In this document: positions 23,198 to 36,687 of the stretch, piece after piece
Layout of the letters: each line of letters opens with the position of its first letter
Numbering within the stretch: the first letter of the stretch is position 1
Assembly (NCBI GenBank): GCA_019454045.1
Contig: SKCR01031864.1
Location: forward strand, 49,921 to 113,920
DNA: 64,000 bases
Source of the DNA: Zanthoxylum bungeanum
Lineage: Eukaryota; Streptophyta; Magnoliopsida; Sapindales; Rutaceae
Reading direction: 5' to 3'
Notes under the pieces: generated by a model
Database searches by the model: none
The model's input: only the letters and a program-made list of their open reading frames with translations
What the model was told of the DNA's origin: nothing
Made by a program: the position numbers and the translations under genes

Positions 23198-25315
23198 TGT
23201 TGAGTTTCAATCAAGTCCCAAGGATCACAAACATGCATAAAAACGAGTAGAATACACAAAGGAGTAAGGCGGAATACATACTCACATTGATGGGTTTGAT
23301 GCTAGGAAGAACAAGTTGCGTTTTTGCTCCTTGTTGGTGCTCGGTTTGGCCTCCAAAAACAGCAGGGGCTGCTCGGTTTTGGTCCTTCTTGTCTCTCCAA
23401 GATTCGGCCATTGAAGACTCCATTGAAGCTTCAAGCTTAAGCTTTCCAAGCTCACAAATTCGTTTCCCTATCACCATAATATAACCCAAGGTGTGTGCTA
23501 GCACTTGTCTTCTTCCTTTTATTCTCTTCTTGATCGGCAAACAAAAACCAGAAAAACAAGAAAGAAATCGGTTCCAAGCGTTGAAGGAGAGGAAGAAGAA
23601 AAAAATAGAGGGAGAGGAAGAGATCGTGAATTGAGAGAGAGAAAAGGTAAATGGTTTTTACTTATATATTTATTTTATTTTCCAAAATAAAATCAAATAC
23701 AAAAGCATTTAAATTTACCAAGTACAAAAGTCAAAAAGCAAAAAGCCTATTAATGCTTTTCATCATTTCTACTTTTACTTTAAGTCACATCACATCACTT
23801 TAATAAAGTGACATGTTGTCAAGTCACATCACTCAAAGTGACAATTGATTTGACGCATGATGTGACTAACGATTTGACGCTTGATGTGACTTGCGTGCCG
23901 CGCTCGAATTCGAAATGCGAATGCGCTCGCAATCACTCTCGGGCTCGGGTTCGCTAATTCCAAATTAACGAATTTTCCGTCGCGTCGTAATTAAATGATT
24001 ACGCCTAGCGAAATCACTATTCACGTCGCTAACGAATTAATTCTAAATTAATTCGTTCTCCCGAATTAAAATCTAATTTTAATTCCGCGTCGAAATCCAA
24101 TTTCGATTAATATATCGAATATATTAATTTTATCGATTAATTCCAAATTAATCGTTCTCTCTCATTAATAAATATTTTATCCCAGATAAAATATCTCCGT
24201 AATTAATCCCAGATTAATTTTCTCTCTCTTCTAATTAATCCTAGATTAATTAAAGTGCGAGTTATACATCATCGGTGAATCTTCAGGAAGCGACCCATGA
24301 GATCTCCGGATATGTTGGCAGTAAGTAAATACGGTCGTCGGATTATCCGAACACGTAAGTACCTCGTACTACGTTTATACTGATTTACAAGACAAGGTTG
24401 GCTTCTAGCAAAGCGTCATGCCTACCCAATTCTCCAGAAAGAAATATTCTTACAGGAATATATAGATCTGTATCAAGCGTAGTATACCGTAGTATTGTGT
24501 ATATCGGCCCAGTATCGGATAGTCACGTGCTAAGGCTGGGGCTGGATAAGTGTTCTGCCCCGTCCGAAGCACATGTCGGATGTCTGGTAACTAGTCTCTG
24601 TAATCGGATATACATGACCTTGTCATAATATCCCGATGGCCGGCCAGCACTTAAGAGCACTAATACCGTATCATGCGTGACATCAGCTCCACTATGACTG
24701 AAGTGATACTTCCATCTCGACATCACACCCAATACACTACGACTCTCTGATAAACCCAGAAGCGGTGTACGCAAGAACCGGTTAAAGCCCTATACCACCA
24801 AGACCAAAGTCTACCGATTATCGCAAGTATTAGCGATGCAAGTCTCAGGTTAAGACTATACACACTACCTTGATTTCGGCCTCCCATAGACACATAGTCA
24901 TAATTACCAATGGGATTCCGAAGGGTCTATCCAGAGCGAAGCTGTTTCCGTACCATCGGTGAAACACGACCTCCTATCGCACTTGCATAAGTATCCAATA
25001 CTTATATATATGAGAACTATGCCGTTGTGCCCTCACAACACGCACAAGTGCAATACTAGCCTATTCCGCATTATCGATGTCCTGTCTCGATAATACTCCG
25101 GCTAGGGATATTTAATGATTAATCCTTCGTGGACTGATACTGTCTCATATCATCTCAATCCAGGAACTAATCATATGGACCTCTCTTCATTTATACTTTT
25201 ATGGTGATATAATCACAAATGATGAGAGTGCAATTTCCTTGTCACATAGTTAATTTGCTACAACAAACACAATGATATGTGCAAATAGTGACGCTATGGG
25301 TCATTTTGTCCAACA
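23198..25315 (-). repeat. Element D 3' LTR
   Basis: This is the partner of 31345-33447, homologous to the LTRs of B in reverse. The inverted-repeat comb lies at about 23960-24255. Open frames at 23211-23690 and 24398-24774 recur in the other LTR and are not genes. Confidence 0.9.
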
Positions 25316-25328
25316 ATCTCCCACTTGG
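25316..25328 (-). other. Element D polypurine tract
   Basis: On the minus strand this reads CCAAGTGGGAGAT next to the 3' LTR, matching the tracts of A, B and E. Confidence 0.75.
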
Positions 25329-28300
25329 CACATAGCCAGTCACTCAAGTGTCCCACACCCGAACTATGTACGGTTCGCTTAAATTGCTGAGGAAAGGTTT
25401 TCATCAGCGGATTTGCTTAATTATCGTCTGACGCGATTTTTACACGATCATCACATCGCCACGATGTATGATCCGAACGAATCAGATGAATATAGAAGTA
25501 TATATCTGGATCGTTGATGAGACCTTTAATTCCTTAGCCTGTGCTGACGCCTAGCTCAGCTGCTAAAAAAGAACTATATCTAATCTAATTAGATTTATTT
25601 TTGATCCAAATGGCTTCTATTGCTGCCTCAGCTGCAGCAATAATCCGCATTTGTTGTTTATTCGGCAACAGTTATCTTGCTCGGAATATTTCCAGCTACT
25701 GTCCCGTTATTCAAACTTTATAGTACTGTAATATTTACCAGTTTGGAAACTTGCAACAGTGATCCCAGTCACTTCAAGTTCTCCATCTCCATAGTTAAGA
25801 CAACATCTTTAGTTCTCTCAGATACTAACAGATGTTCTTAATGTTCAATCCAGTGACTATCACTTGGATTGACCCGATTGTGACTCCATATGCTCAAAGC
25901 GTATGAGACACCAATACACAGTACATTTTAAATGTACAATTTCCAGAGAGTGTTAACAACTCCAAATCTATCCCTGTAGATCTTTATTCCTTGAATAAAG
26001 GTTGTTACTCCCCAGAATTCCACGGAGAATTTCTTATGAAAGCCAAGCTTTCACCGATTGTTTTTATGGGAATTTCATTGTCAGTGCTCTCTCCCCACTA
26101 ACCTCCTTATATACACAAGAATTATTTCGTTTTGAGTCAAATCATAAACCATTATGATTACATCAAAACGATAATTCCTAGAACCTATGCTTGCTTCAAT
26201 CCAAACATGGATCGAATAACCTGCAAACCTTGTTTGTCGGTTATACAAAATCGTCAGGATGTTTTGTAAGCATCCTCCAAAAGGTTTCCTTTTAGGAAAG
26301 CGATTTTGATCTGCAACTGACACATTTCATAAATGAAATATGCAGTTATCAACAAGCATCTTCAAAATGGATTTACCATGGCAACAGGTAAAAGGTTGAA
26401 TCGTTATTAACACAATGTTGATAAAGATACATTTCCGTCAAAAGCCCGGCTTTGTACGTTGGTATGTTGCCTTCCATGTATGTCTTCCTTGAAGACGTTC
26501 AATGTACCAATAGGCACAATGCCTTGTGGTACAACAACTAGTATCCAAATAGTTGTTAAACATGGAATCCATTTCGGACTCATGGCACTTTGCCATAATA
26601 GGGAGTCGATACCTTGTATCACTTCCTCAAAACGTAATCGGTTGGTATAGCTTCATAAGATTGACATCTTTATGAGGTTAGATCAGAAACCCATACCCTA
26701 GGTCGTTTTCTGACTCTATCCGATCTACTCAGTTCTTGTGTATTCGAAGATTAATGGTATAGATTCATCATAGATGAACTATTTGTGTTCCATTAAGGAC
26801 TTCGTTGCTTCGACCTTGAACAGTATTACTCCGATTTTCATCGAGTATCACTATCCTCCCACTGACCACTGCATATCGGTATTCCTCTTAGGAAAACTGC
26901 ATGGTGAGCAACAATCACATTGTTCTCATGTGAGATTTATAAGTACTATACTTCTGGTTTCACTTAGGATAACCTATATTGGCACTTATCCAATTTGGGT
27001 CCTTAGTTTGGTATCATCCAAACGTTATGCCTGACATACCCAAATTGTCAGGAATGAGAAACCGGTTTCTTTCCCGTTCATATCTAATATGATATTTGTC
27101 AAACAAATTATTATGGAACCTTATTCTAAATAAGTTATTGCACTGTTAAAACTTATCCGTTGAAGGAAAATGGCAGCTCAGAGCGACTCGTGATTAGCCT
27201 TATCATGTTAACATGCTTCGGTTAATCGTTCGGACACACCGTCACTTGACGTGTTCGAGTTCATTGGTCTACACATTCACGTATCAAGAGAACTTCATGT
27301 ATAGAAAACACTATCTCTTTCAATATATCGAAACTTATGCTTAAGTATTTTCCATACGGTCTTACCGTGGCGGCATAATACTATAGCCGATCTGTTTGTC
27401 TATTTCGTGTCGAAACTCTAAAAGTTTCGATTTGTGTTCTTCAAAGAAAAATAACCATAACCATCACACGGATGTCACATCCGTTAAGGTCACGAAATAT
27501 TCATGTTCACATCTAGCCTAGCTAGATATGGGCCCACTTACTTCACCATGAATATGGCTAACAGATCGGTGGCCCTTTTACTATTACCAAGTAAATAGTA
27601 TTTTAGGTACTTTACCTAATAAACTAGATTCGCAGACCTTATTTGAATAGTCAAATCAGTCCTAGTACCCACTCTTCAAAAGTGTGGATATACGAGTCTC
27701 GTAAATTGTGTCCTAGACAACAATGCCACAAATAAGTTTCTATTGATCAAATCAATTCGAGCTATTTATTTGTCATTTTATATGTTTGAGATTTTAATTA
27801 TATTCAAAATATAAATTCTGTTATTCACGTCTAATGTGTTTATCTCAGTATCATCTTTATATAATAAAACACTTTAGTGTTCTAGAATATAAAGGTTTAT
27901 CCGCAACTGTTAAACACTGATATAGAGATAATGTCTCTAGTCAAACTAGTTACACTATAACAGTTCCTAATTTAAGTACACACCCGAAGGGTAGTTCCTA
28001 AACTTAGGTATCTACGGTCGAAACAGCGACTTTCATCCCGTTTCCGATTCGCAGAGCAATCTCAGCTTGAAGTCAGTATCCTGCTCAAAGCAGATTCTGA
28101 ACATCAATACATATATTTTATGTACCACACTAAGTATTTAAAATCTAATTTCAATACTAGCTGTGAACATAACTAAGACAAACATTTTTCAAAGTAAGAG
28201 CCTTGCCCTTTCTTTAATTCTTTCGTATCTGCCATATCCAAATGGTAGTCACTTTGGGATATGTCTATTATCCTTTTCAATATTTCAGAAACCTTAGGCC

Positions 28301-28660
28301 AAGCCTTGGGTTTTTAGAATATCGAAACGATTTGCACCTCGTGCTACATGCCCAATTGCAAACTTTGACTTTATCTCCTCTAGAATAGTCAATTAATTCT
28401 CCAAGAATTATAAATTGCAATTTTAATACTCTTAAATCTAAAATTAGATTTATGACAAGTATATTAAATTAAGCATTAAAGTCATCATCACATAAATCTT
28501 CCAAAGATTTTTGCTCTACTTATTTTGCTTAATTTGGGCTTAAGGTATAATAAGTTATTTTATCAAATAAGGTAACCTATTATTTATTCCCAATTTGAAA
28601 ATTAAATTATTTAAAATATTTTAATCCCAGATTATATTTTAAATATCCAACTTTTCAATT
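25329..28660 (-). pseudogene. Element D degenerate gag-pol
   Basis: This is colinear with B's dead coding region, in reverse. RNase H remnants lie at 25400-25700 and reverse transcriptase remnants at 25900-26640. Integrase follows at 27000-27560, protease/GAG-pre-integrase at 27600-28100 and a short gag remnant at about 28200-28400. The YIDD-coding stretch is deleted at the same place as in B (26071-26086). Many substitutions and stops are shared with B against A, so the decay happened before these copies spread. Open frames at 26081-26650 and 26774-27034 are remnants or shadows. Confidence 0.8.
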
Positions 28661-31330
28661 TTATCTTGATTACAATAGTCCAACTATTTAATCAACGATT
28701 AGTGGTACTATATATATTATAATGATTATAATAGTCCAACTATATAATCAAATATATTCCAAATTAATTAACCTCAATTACATTGATTACTATAATCCAA
28801 TTATAAAATCAACTGTAAACTGAAATTAATTAATTCAAATATATTGATTAATATAATCTAATTATATATAATCAAGTATAATACAGTCCAACTGTTTATT
28901 AAAACAACAATTTAAATATTAGTCCAACTAACATTTAATATTACGACGAAATAATTTAAATGAGCGCGTATGGCGAGTAATTGAACGAGTATTGCAAATT
29001 CAATTCTTGCCTCCCACTATTTTTCGTCGAGCCTCTAACCCTCTGTCGAGTACTCGTGAAACCGTGTTTCCTAGTGGGCTAGGATCCCGTTAAATATCAC
29101 ACAATCTTGACTTTGGCCAACAAATTGTATGATAATTAACTAGGTAGATCTCGAAGATCAATTGGATCTCATCCAACTCCTAGATCCAGTAGGTGGACAT
29201 CCAAGTCCCAAACATATATCTTATATATGCCTATACATCGAATGTATACCCTAACCTTTTTCCTCTGAATCAACTAGGCCTTGGCTTTGGCACAACAAAC
29301 CTAGTGATCCCAGTCAAGCGCGGACCCATTGACATGGAAGCTTCGTAATCAATGTCTATGGACAAGAAGTGGTCTTGACTTTGGCCAACAAACCACAACT
29401 TGGACACGACACCGATATGGAACAAAGCCTCGTGATTAAAACACATCTTTGACGGACAAGGGCTTGACTTTGGCCAACACCCCTGCCAATCTCGGATCTT
29501 GAGTAAGAATCACTCAATGGAAGGAAAAACGCATGATGATTTTATGAGGGCTTTTCGCGTGCAATTGGCTACCAATTTAATTATCTTTGTTAAGGTCTCA
29601 TCATCATACACCCTTAAACATGCATTTTTAAACACATAATAAAGCGAATATGTAAAATAATAATGATATGCGGATGGATATTTTACACATTGATCCTAGA
29701 TCAAATCTCTCACTTTCTCTCTCCCGCTAGCACAAAATATTTCTTCTACCCGTTACACTACACTTCTAAAGAAACCTCATTTACATTGAGGGGAATAGGT
29801 GAGAAGAGAATACAAAGAAATAGGAGATAAGGCTGGACTCGCAGGTCCAATTAATAAATCAAATTTATTACAATTTCCAAAATCGCCCCACCCGACTAAT
29901 ATCCATCCGATATACATTATTCAAACATCATAACCATGTATTCATACAAGCATGTTATCAATCAATCTAATCCAATTAATTAATCTTATAATTAGTGATC
30001 ATCCAATGTTCAAACAAAGATTTGATTTTGTTCGAGTCAAACTCATATTGCGAACACGTACTCAAAGTACGATTTCTACGAATTAAATTAAATTACATAA
30101 TAAATCCAATTTAATACGCATTTAATTCTAATTCATTATTTAATTCCAATTTAAATATTACACTTTATAAAATAAACCTTTACGACTTAAATTCCAAATT
30201 TAATCGTTACGGGTCTCAAAGCCCGATTAATATCCAATATTAATTTAATTAAAGTCCAATGGGCTTTTAATTAATTTCTTGAGGCGTGGACTTTTGGTCA
30301 ACTCGGGTCAAACCCGCAACCAAAGTCCAATCCGGGAGTTACCCCATAAGCCCATAAATTAATTTAGGCCCATTAGGCCCAATTAAACGTTAAAGGTTTA
30401 TTAGTCGCATTTGGGCCTTTTGGAAGCGGGTTTGGGCCTAATTGGATCCAACCAATTTTGGCCTAAACCAACTTTGTACAACAAAGTCCAATAAACCCAA
30501 TAACAACTTAAAAAGCCCAAATCCAATTTTAAGGCCCATTTTATTAAATTACAAAATCCAATTTTACAATTCAATTAAACAAAGTGCATAGCATTATTAA
30601 TTACCCAAATCAAAGTTTCCAAAACATCAAGTATGTCCAATTAATCATGCTTATCATCAATTAATCATGTCCAACATAATTAAATCAAAATCAAACCTTA
30701 TTAAAACATGCTAAAGTCTCGGCCATAAGGGGAAAAAATGCCCAAATCAAATTCAATCCAATTGAACCCAATCAAACATAAATTCAACATCCCCAAATGA
30801 TTTCTAAGTCATCCAATGAACAAAAAATCAAAAAACCATGACATTAGGGCCTTGCCAAATTCGGCCATCACAAGCAAATTGGGGAAAAATTGTTCCAAAC
30901 ACTTTTCATCAAATTGATCTAATCAATCATCAATTAAACAACATTCAAGCATTCAAAATCATCCAATTTCATTAAACATGCTCAAAATCAAGTTTACCCA
31001 AATTTGTCATGCCCAAAATTTAGGAAAAATGGATCCAACCAAATTTCATGAAATTGATTATGCACAACATCAATTCAACCTCATTCAAGCATACTATACT
31101 AAACAATTTAATCATTTGATGCTCAAATTGAGTTTACCCAAATTAAAGTTTTGGCCAACATTAAGCAAATTGGGAAAATCAATCCAATTAATTTTTCATC
31201 AAATTGATTGCATATAACTCGAATTAATTCATATACAAGCATTCTTAAACAAATAATTTGTCAAAATCATGCTTAAATCAAAAAGCCCCAATTTTGCTCA
31301 AGAACCCTAATTCGTTTTATGCAACCAATA
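28661..31330 (-). other. Element D non-coding leader
   Basis: It is colinear with B's leader in reverse. AGT/ACT inverted repeats around CCA (TGG on the minus strand) lie at 28670-28930. Four copies of the TTGGCCAAAGTCAAGG motif lie at about 29104-29120, 29280-29292, 29374-29388 and 29463-29477. The ~150-bp GGGGAAAA-marked repeats lie at about 30740-31200. No coding frame is recognisable; 30978-31217 is chance. Confidence 0.72.
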
Positions 31331-31343
31331 GCTCAAGATACCA
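31331..31343 (-). other. Element D primer binding site (altered)
   Basis: On the minus strand this reads TGGTATCTTGAGC, one base inside the 5' LTR edge. It keeps the first seven bases of the usual TGGTATCAGAGC but then differs by a substitution and an insertion. E has the same altered form at 42699-42711. Confidence 0.6.
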
Positions 31344-31344
31344 T

Positions 31345-33447
31345 TGTTGAGTTTCAATCAAGTCCCAAGGATCACAAACATGCATAAAAACGAGTAGAAT
31401 ACACAAAGGAGTAAGGCGGAATACATACTCACATTGATGGGTTTGATGCTAGGAAGAACAAGTTGCGTTTTTGCTCCTTGTTGGTGCTCGGTTTGGCCTC
31501 CAAAAATAGCAGGGGCTGCTCGGTTTTGGTCATTCTTGTCTCTCCAAGATTCGGCCATTGAAGACTCCATTGAAGCTTCAAGCTTCAAGCTTTCCAAGCT
31601 CACAAATTCGTTTCCCTATCACCATAATATAACCCAAGGTGTGTGCTAGCACTTGTCTTCTTCCTTTTATTTCTTCTTGATTCGGCAAAAACCAGAAAAA
31701 ACAAGAAAGAAATCGGTTCCAAGCGTGAAGGAGAGAAGAAGAAAATAGAGGGAGAGGAAGAGATCGTGAATTGAGAGAGAGAAAAGGTAAATGGTTTTTA
31801 CTTATATATTTATTTTATTTTCCAAAAATAAAATCAAATACAAAAAGCATTTACATTTACCAAGTACAAAAGTCAAAAAGCAAAAAGCCTATTAATGCTT
31901 TTCATCATTTCTACTTTTACTTTAAGTCACATCACATCACTTTAATAAAGTGACATGTTGTCAAGTCACATCACTCAAAGTGACAATTGATTTGACGCAT
32001 GATGTGACTAACGATTTGACGCTTGATGTGACTTGCGTGCCGCGCTCGAATTCGAAATGCGAATGCGCTCGCAATCACTCTCGGGCTCGGGTTTGCTAAT
32101 TCCAAATTAACGAATTTTCCGTCGCGTCGTAATTAAATGATTACGCCTTGCGAAATCACTATTCACGTCGCTAACGAATTAATTCTAAATTAATTCGTTC
32201 GCCCGAATTAAAATCTAATTTTAATTCCGCGTCGAAATCCAATTTCGATTAATATATCGAATATATTAATTTTATCGATTAATTCCAAATTAATCGTTCT
32301 CTCTCTTTAATAAATATTTTATCCCAGATAAAATATCTCCGCAATTAATCCCAGATTAATTTTCTCTCTCTTCTAATTAATCCTAGATTAATTAAAGTGC
32401 GAGTTATACATCATCGGTGAATCTTCAGGAAGCGACCCATGAGATCTCCGGATATGTTGGTAGTAAATACGGTCGTCGAATTATCCGAACACGTAAGTAC
32501 CTCGTACTACGTTTATACCGATTTACAAGACAAGGTTGGCTTCTAGCAAAGCGCCATGCCTACCCAATTCTCCAGAAATATTCTTACAGGAATATATAGA
32601 TCAGTATCAAGCGTAGTATACCATAGTATTGTGTATATCGGCCCAGTATCGGATAGTCACGTGCTAGGGCTGGGGCTGGATAAGTGTCTGCCCCGTCCGA
32701 AGCACATGTCGGATGTCTGGTAACTAGTCTCTGTAATCGGATATACATGACCTTGTCATAATATCCCGATGGCCGGCCAGCGCTTAAGAGCACTAATACC
32801 GTATCCTGCGTGACATCATCTCCACTATGACTGAAGTGATACTTCCATCTCGACATCACACCCAATACACTACGACTCTCTGATAAACCTAGAAGCGGTG
32901 TACGCAGAACCGGTTAAAGCCCTCTACCACCAAGACCAAAGTCTACCGATTATCGCAAGTATTAGCGATGCAAGTCTCAGGTTAAGACTATACACACCTA
33001 CCTTGATTTCGGCCTCCCATAGACACATAGTCATAATACCAATGGGATTCCGAAGGGTCTATCCAGAGCGAAGCTGTTTCCCGTACCATCGGTGAAACAC
33101 GACCTCCTATCGCACTTGCATAAGTATCCAATACTTATATATATGAGAATTATGCCGTTGTGCCCTCACAACGCGGACAAGTGCAATACTAGCCTATTCC
33201 GCATTATCGATGTCCTGTCTCGATAATACTCCGGCTAGGGATATTTAATGATTAATCCTTCGTGGACTGATACTGTCTCATATCATCTCAATCCAGGAAC
33301 TAATCATATGGACCTCTCTTCATTTATACTTTTATGGTGATATAATCACAAATGATGAGAGTGCAATTTCCTTGTCACATAGTTAATTTGCTACAACAAC
33401 ACAATGATATGTGCAAATAGTGACGCTATGGGTCATTTTGTCCAACA
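31345..33447 (-). repeat. Element D 5' LTR
   Basis: This is the partner of 23198-25315, with the comb at about 32115-32400. One spacer is TGG here where B's corresponding hairpin has TCG, with arms still perfect. Open frames at 31358-31953 and 32417-33095 are LTR shadows. Confidence 0.9.
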
Positions 33448-34604
33448 ATCGTTTGATAAAGAACATTCACGTTTCAATAAATTATCTTTATCACATAAAC
33501 ATAAAGTTTCATCCTTAATGTTTATTTTATAACCCTGTTTATCTAATATTGGCAGTGATATTATTTATCTGATAAGTGAGGGTACATAATAACAGTCTCG
33601 TAAATCTAATTTACAACCATTAGGGAGATTTAAAATAATTGTTCATTTGGCTTTAACATCCAATGTCTCGCCATTGCCAACTCTAAGATGGATGTCCCCT
33701 TTATTCAGCCTTCTTCTAACCCTCATTTCCTGCAGGGAATTACAAATATGAGTAGGATTGCCAGTGTCTAACACTTATCCACTATTTGCATCTAAGGCTA
33801 ATGAGATGTCAATAATTGGAAAAATACAAAGCGTATATGAGGGTCTTGCTTTTCCTTTTAGTTCTGGACAATCATTCTTCCAGTGTCCATACTTCTTGCA
33901 TTGTAGACATTGATCACGAGCTACTTTCAATTTTGCGCCTTTGCGCTTCTTGGAGTTCTTCTTTGATATCTTCTTCTTCCCCATCTTGTTTTTCTTCGAC
34001 TTCCCTGAAGTTTTTAAAGAGCCAGCTCCACCATGGAAATACAGTGTGGGGTTTATTTTCTTCAAATCTTGATCTATCGTGTGTAGCATGTTATGAAGTT
34101 CTTTGTATGTGGCTTGCATCGAATGCATATAGAAATTTAATACAAAGCCGGCATAAGAACGAGGCAAAGAAGTCAGAATAAAATTATGGCCCAGCCTTTC
34201 ATCAAATACAATGCCATGTCGTTCCAGATATTGAATCTGGTCTATCGTGTTCAAAACATGTGTACTGACGTCTCCTCCCTCCTTGAGTTCAGCACGGAAT
34301 AATTCCTTAGACCTTCGATAAAGTTCCATCTATTGGTTTGCCTCGAATAACTCTTTGAGTGTTCGCATGATGCTCCAAACATCTGGTACTTCAATATACT
34401 ATCTCAGCAAATCTGGAACCATCGTTCCCAATATGTAGGATTTCACCTTCAGGTTATCATCCTTCCATCTATAAAAAATTTCTCACTCTTCTGGAGTGGA
34501 GTCAGGATCGATATCAACAGGTAGTGGATTGATCGTGACATAAGTCAACTTTTCATACTCCAAGACAAGACGCATGTTCATTTCCCATTCTAAATAGTTC
34601 TCGG
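33448..34604 (-). pseudogene. Element C gag (most) and protease region (broken)
   Basis: Reading leftwards from 34604, the gag capsid region is followed by the 184-residue open frame 34329-33775. That frame has RSKELFRAELKEGGDVSTHV, FILTSLPRSYAGFVLNFYMH and TYKELHNML blocks, then a lysine-rich stretch and a CCHC zinc knuckle (CLQCKKYGHWKNDC, near 33870-33910). Beyond it the protease is recognisable out of frame (VLDTGNPTHICNSLQ-like, LRVGNGE), then LPILDKQGYKINIKDETL just before D. Stops occur near 34400, 34330 and 33774. E interrupts gag at 34605 and D interrupts the end of this segment at 33447. Confidence 0.86.
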
Positions 34605-36687
34605 TGTAGGAGTATCAATCAAGTCCCAAGATCATAAATCATGCATAAAAACGAATAGAATACAACCAAGGAGTAAGGCGGAATTCATACTCACATTGAT
34701 GGGTTTTGATGAAATAAAGAATACAAGCCTTCAAGCTTCTCAAACTCGCGGTAATGGAGCTCCTTGTGCTGTTGGATTGCTCGGTTTTGGTCCTTCTTGT
34801 CTCTCCAAGATTCGGCCATGGATGGACTCCATGGAAGCTCCAAGCTTCAAGCTCCAAAATTTATTCCAAGCTCACAAATTCGTTTCCCTATAACCTATGT
34901 ATCACTCATGGTGTGCTAGCACTAAGTCTTCTTCCTTGCTTCCCTTTGATTCGGTCAAACCAGAAACATTTTTGAAGAAATCGGCTTGAAGCCGTGAGAA
35001 GAGGAAGAAGAAAAAGAGAGGGAAAAGAGAGAATGCTTATGTCTTGCATGTTGGAGAGAGAAGATAAAGCTTTAATATATATATTTATTATATTTACCAA
35101 GTAAATTAAATAAAACTTATATATTACTTTAATTCAAAAGTCAAAAAGTAAAAAGCAAATGTTGCTTTTTCAACTTCTACGTCAATCACTCAAATCAAGT
35201 GACAACATGTCACATCACTCAAAATGACATTTGATTTGACGCTTGATGTGATTATCGATTTGACGCACGATTTGACTTGCGTGCCGCACTCGAATTTGAA
35301 ATACGAATGCGCTCGCAAATAATCTCAGGCCCGGGTTCGCTAATTCCAAATTAACGAATTTTCCGTCGCATCGTAATTAAATGATTACGCCTAGCGAAAT
35401 CATTATTTACGTCGCTAACGAATTAATTCTTAATTAATTCGTTCGCCCGAATTAAAATCTAATTTTAATTCCGCGTCGAAATCTAATTTCTTGTAATATA
35501 TCGAATATATTATTTTATCGATTAATTCCAAATTAATCGTTCTCTCTCTTTAATTAATATTTTATCCCAGATAAAATATCTCCGCAATTAATCCCAGATT
35601 AATTTTCTCTCTCTTCTAATTAATCCTAGATTAATTAAAGTGCGAGTTATACATCATCGGTGAATCTTCAGGAAGCGACCCATGAGATCTCCGGATATGT
35701 TGGCAGTAAATACGGTCGTCGGATTATCCGAACACGTAAGCACCTCGTACTACGTTTATACCGATTTACAAGACAAGGTTGGCTTCTAGCAAAGCGCCAT
35801 GCCTACCAATTCTCCAAAATATTCTTACAGGAATATATAGATCTGTATCAAGCGTAGTATACCGTAGTATTGTGTATATCGGCCCAGTATCGGATAGTCA
35901 CGTGCTAGGGCTGGGGCTGGATAAGTGTCTGCCCCGTCCGAAGCACATGTCGGATGTCTGGTAACTAGTCTCTATAATCGGATATACATGACCTTGTCAT
36001 AATATCCCGATGGCCGGCCAACACTTAAGAGCACTAATACCGTATCCTGCGTGACATCATCTCCACTATGACTGAAGTGATACTCCCGTCTCGACATCAC
36101 ACCCAATACACTACGACTCTCTGATAAACCCAGAAGCGGTGTACGCAGAACCGGTTAAAGCCCTGTACCACCAAGACTAAAGTCTACCGATTATCGCAAG
36201 TATTAGCGATGTAAGTCTCAGGTTAAGACTATACACACCTACCTTGATTTCGGCCTCCCATAGACACATAGTCATAATACCAATGGGATTCCGAGGGGTC
36301 TATCCAGAGCGAAGCTGTTTCCCGTACCATCGGTGAAACACAACCTCATATCGCACTTGCATAAGTATCCAATACTTAAATATATGAGAACTATGCCGTT
36401 GTGCCCTCACAACGCGCACAAGTGCAATACTAGCCTATTCCGCATTATCGATGTCCTGTCTCGATAATACTCCGGCTAGGGATATTTAATGATTAATCCT
36501 TCGTGGACTGATACTGTCTCATATCATCTCAATCCAGGAACTAATCATATGGACCTCTCTTCATTTATACATCTATGGTGATCTAATCACAAGTGATGAG
36601 AGTGTAATTTCCTTGTCACATAGTTAATTTGTACAACAACACCGTGATCTGTACAAATAGTGACGCTATGGGTCATATTATCCAACA
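34605..36687 (-). repeat. Element E 3' LTR
   Basis: This is the partner of 42713-44784, with the inverted-repeat comb at about 35345-35640. Open frames at 34639-35100 and 35660-35964 are repeated in the other LTR and are not genes. Confidence 0.9.

Larger units (their letters stand above)
23198..33447 (-). mobile_element. Element D: non-autonomous family T retrotransposon inserted in C
   Basis: In element orientation the 5' LTR is 31345-33447 (2103 bp), the interior 25316-31344 and the 3' LTR 23198-25315 (2118 bp). The LTRs run TGTTGGAC... to ...CTCAACA and look nearly identical (two substitutions in the ~200 bp I compared). The flanking five bases are ACCAT (23193-23197) and ATCGT (33448-33452). 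They differ at two positions, both transitions, so this is probably one decayed target duplication. Homology to C resumes across the insertion. The interior has no coding capacity. Confidence 0.88.
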
